Positions 14,505-14,608 of a stretch of 14,608 nt of DNA are shown here, piece by piece (position 1 is the first letter of the stretch; each line of letters opens with the position of its first letter). The position numbers were made by a program, and so were the translations under genes. Source of the DNA: JAJYLM01 sp964547905 (GTDB lineage: Bacteria > JAMCPX01); the NCBI GenBank assembly GCA_964547905.1, contig CAZJPN010000062.1, forward strand, positions 1 through 14,608, written 5' to 3'. The notes beneath the pieces are model-generated. The model made no database searches. It was not told where the DNA came from and was given only the letters and a program-made list of their open reading frames with translations.

Positions 14505-14608
14505 AGAAGAATCCACACAGTTTACAGCCTGAGGCTTACGTCCTCTGGCGGAACAGCGTGGTTCTTCAAAGGTGTGCTCTATGGATGCACTTTCATGGTT
14601 GTTCTGGA
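14495..14608 (+). other. Unassigned right-edge region with open frames on both strands
   Basis: On the plus strand a frame is open from GTG at 14495 to the window end (38 codons, starting RPKKNPHSLQPEAY). AAGGA lies 12 bases upstream, farther than ideal, so it could be the start of a gene divergent from the sugar transferase. On the minus strand another frame is open from the edge to a TAA at the complement of 14472-14474, which could be the tail of a gene entering from the right. I recognise neither peptide, and the region seems richer in G+C than its surroundings. At most one is likely to be real. Confidence 0.2.

Noticed and set aside
14526..14567. Small hairpins AGCC-TGA-GGCT (14526-14536) and GAAC/GTTC (14551-14564)
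   Set aside because: The arms are only four bases and expected by chance; no T-run or other context supports a terminator.
1..14608. CRISPR array, tRNA, rRNA or riboswitch
   Set aside because: No regularly spaced direct repeats, cloverleaf sequences or conserved aptamer motifs were seen; almost all of the window is protein-coding.

Overview
The window looks like a low-to-moderate GC chromosomal segment from a Gram-negative bacterium. The evidence is outer-membrane export proteins, a lipoprotein with a +2 Ser, and Sec signal peptides. The mix of a GlnD/XerD housekeeping block, a polysaccharide export locus and GAF/receiver signalling proteins suggests a deltaproteobacterial or Nitrospirota-like organism. 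That placement is inference; no rRNA or other phylogenetic marker is present.

Layout. (1) 1-178, minus: the 5' part of a membrane-anchored protein running off the left edge, with its own promoter. (2) 272-1532: an intact IS4-family insertion sequence with a 388-aa DDE transposase on the minus strand, inserted in what was probably a short divergent intergenic region. (3) 1600-8156, plus: a tight six-gene export operon with overlapping or near-abutting genes. It encodes a secreted beta-rich protein of unknown function, a periplasmic CsgG/TolB-N-like protein, a lipoprotein fusing a CsgG-like domain to a LytR_C-like domain, an outer-membrane beta-barrel, a short Wza-type polysaccharide export (OPX) protein, and a Wzz/BY-kinase co-polymerase with a C-terminal tyrosine cluster. 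(4) 8251-9480, plus: a coiled-coil/GAF protein and a stand-alone CheY-like receiver, probably with their own promoter. (5) 14430-9482, minus: polyprenyl-phosphate sugar phosphotransferase, then glnD, then a XerD-type recombinase, linked by an 11-nt overlap and a 7-nt gap. A promoter-like region with an 11-bp-period direct repeat lies upstream. (6) 14480-14608: an unassigned edge region with open frames on both strands.

How the genes fit together. The minus-strand phosphoglycosyltransferase would load the first sugar onto undecaprenyl phosphate. The BY-kinase would control chain length and polymerisation in the inner membrane. The OPX protein lacks a C-terminal outer-membrane helix and a lipobox, so it would carry polymer across the periplasm to the neighbouring beta-barrel, which would form the outer-membrane exit. 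The two CsgG-like proteins and the LytR_C fusion are not standard parts of Wzx/Wzy machines and are the most interesting element here. No other glycosyltransferase, flippase or polymerase is in the window, so the polysaccharide pathway must continue elsewhere.
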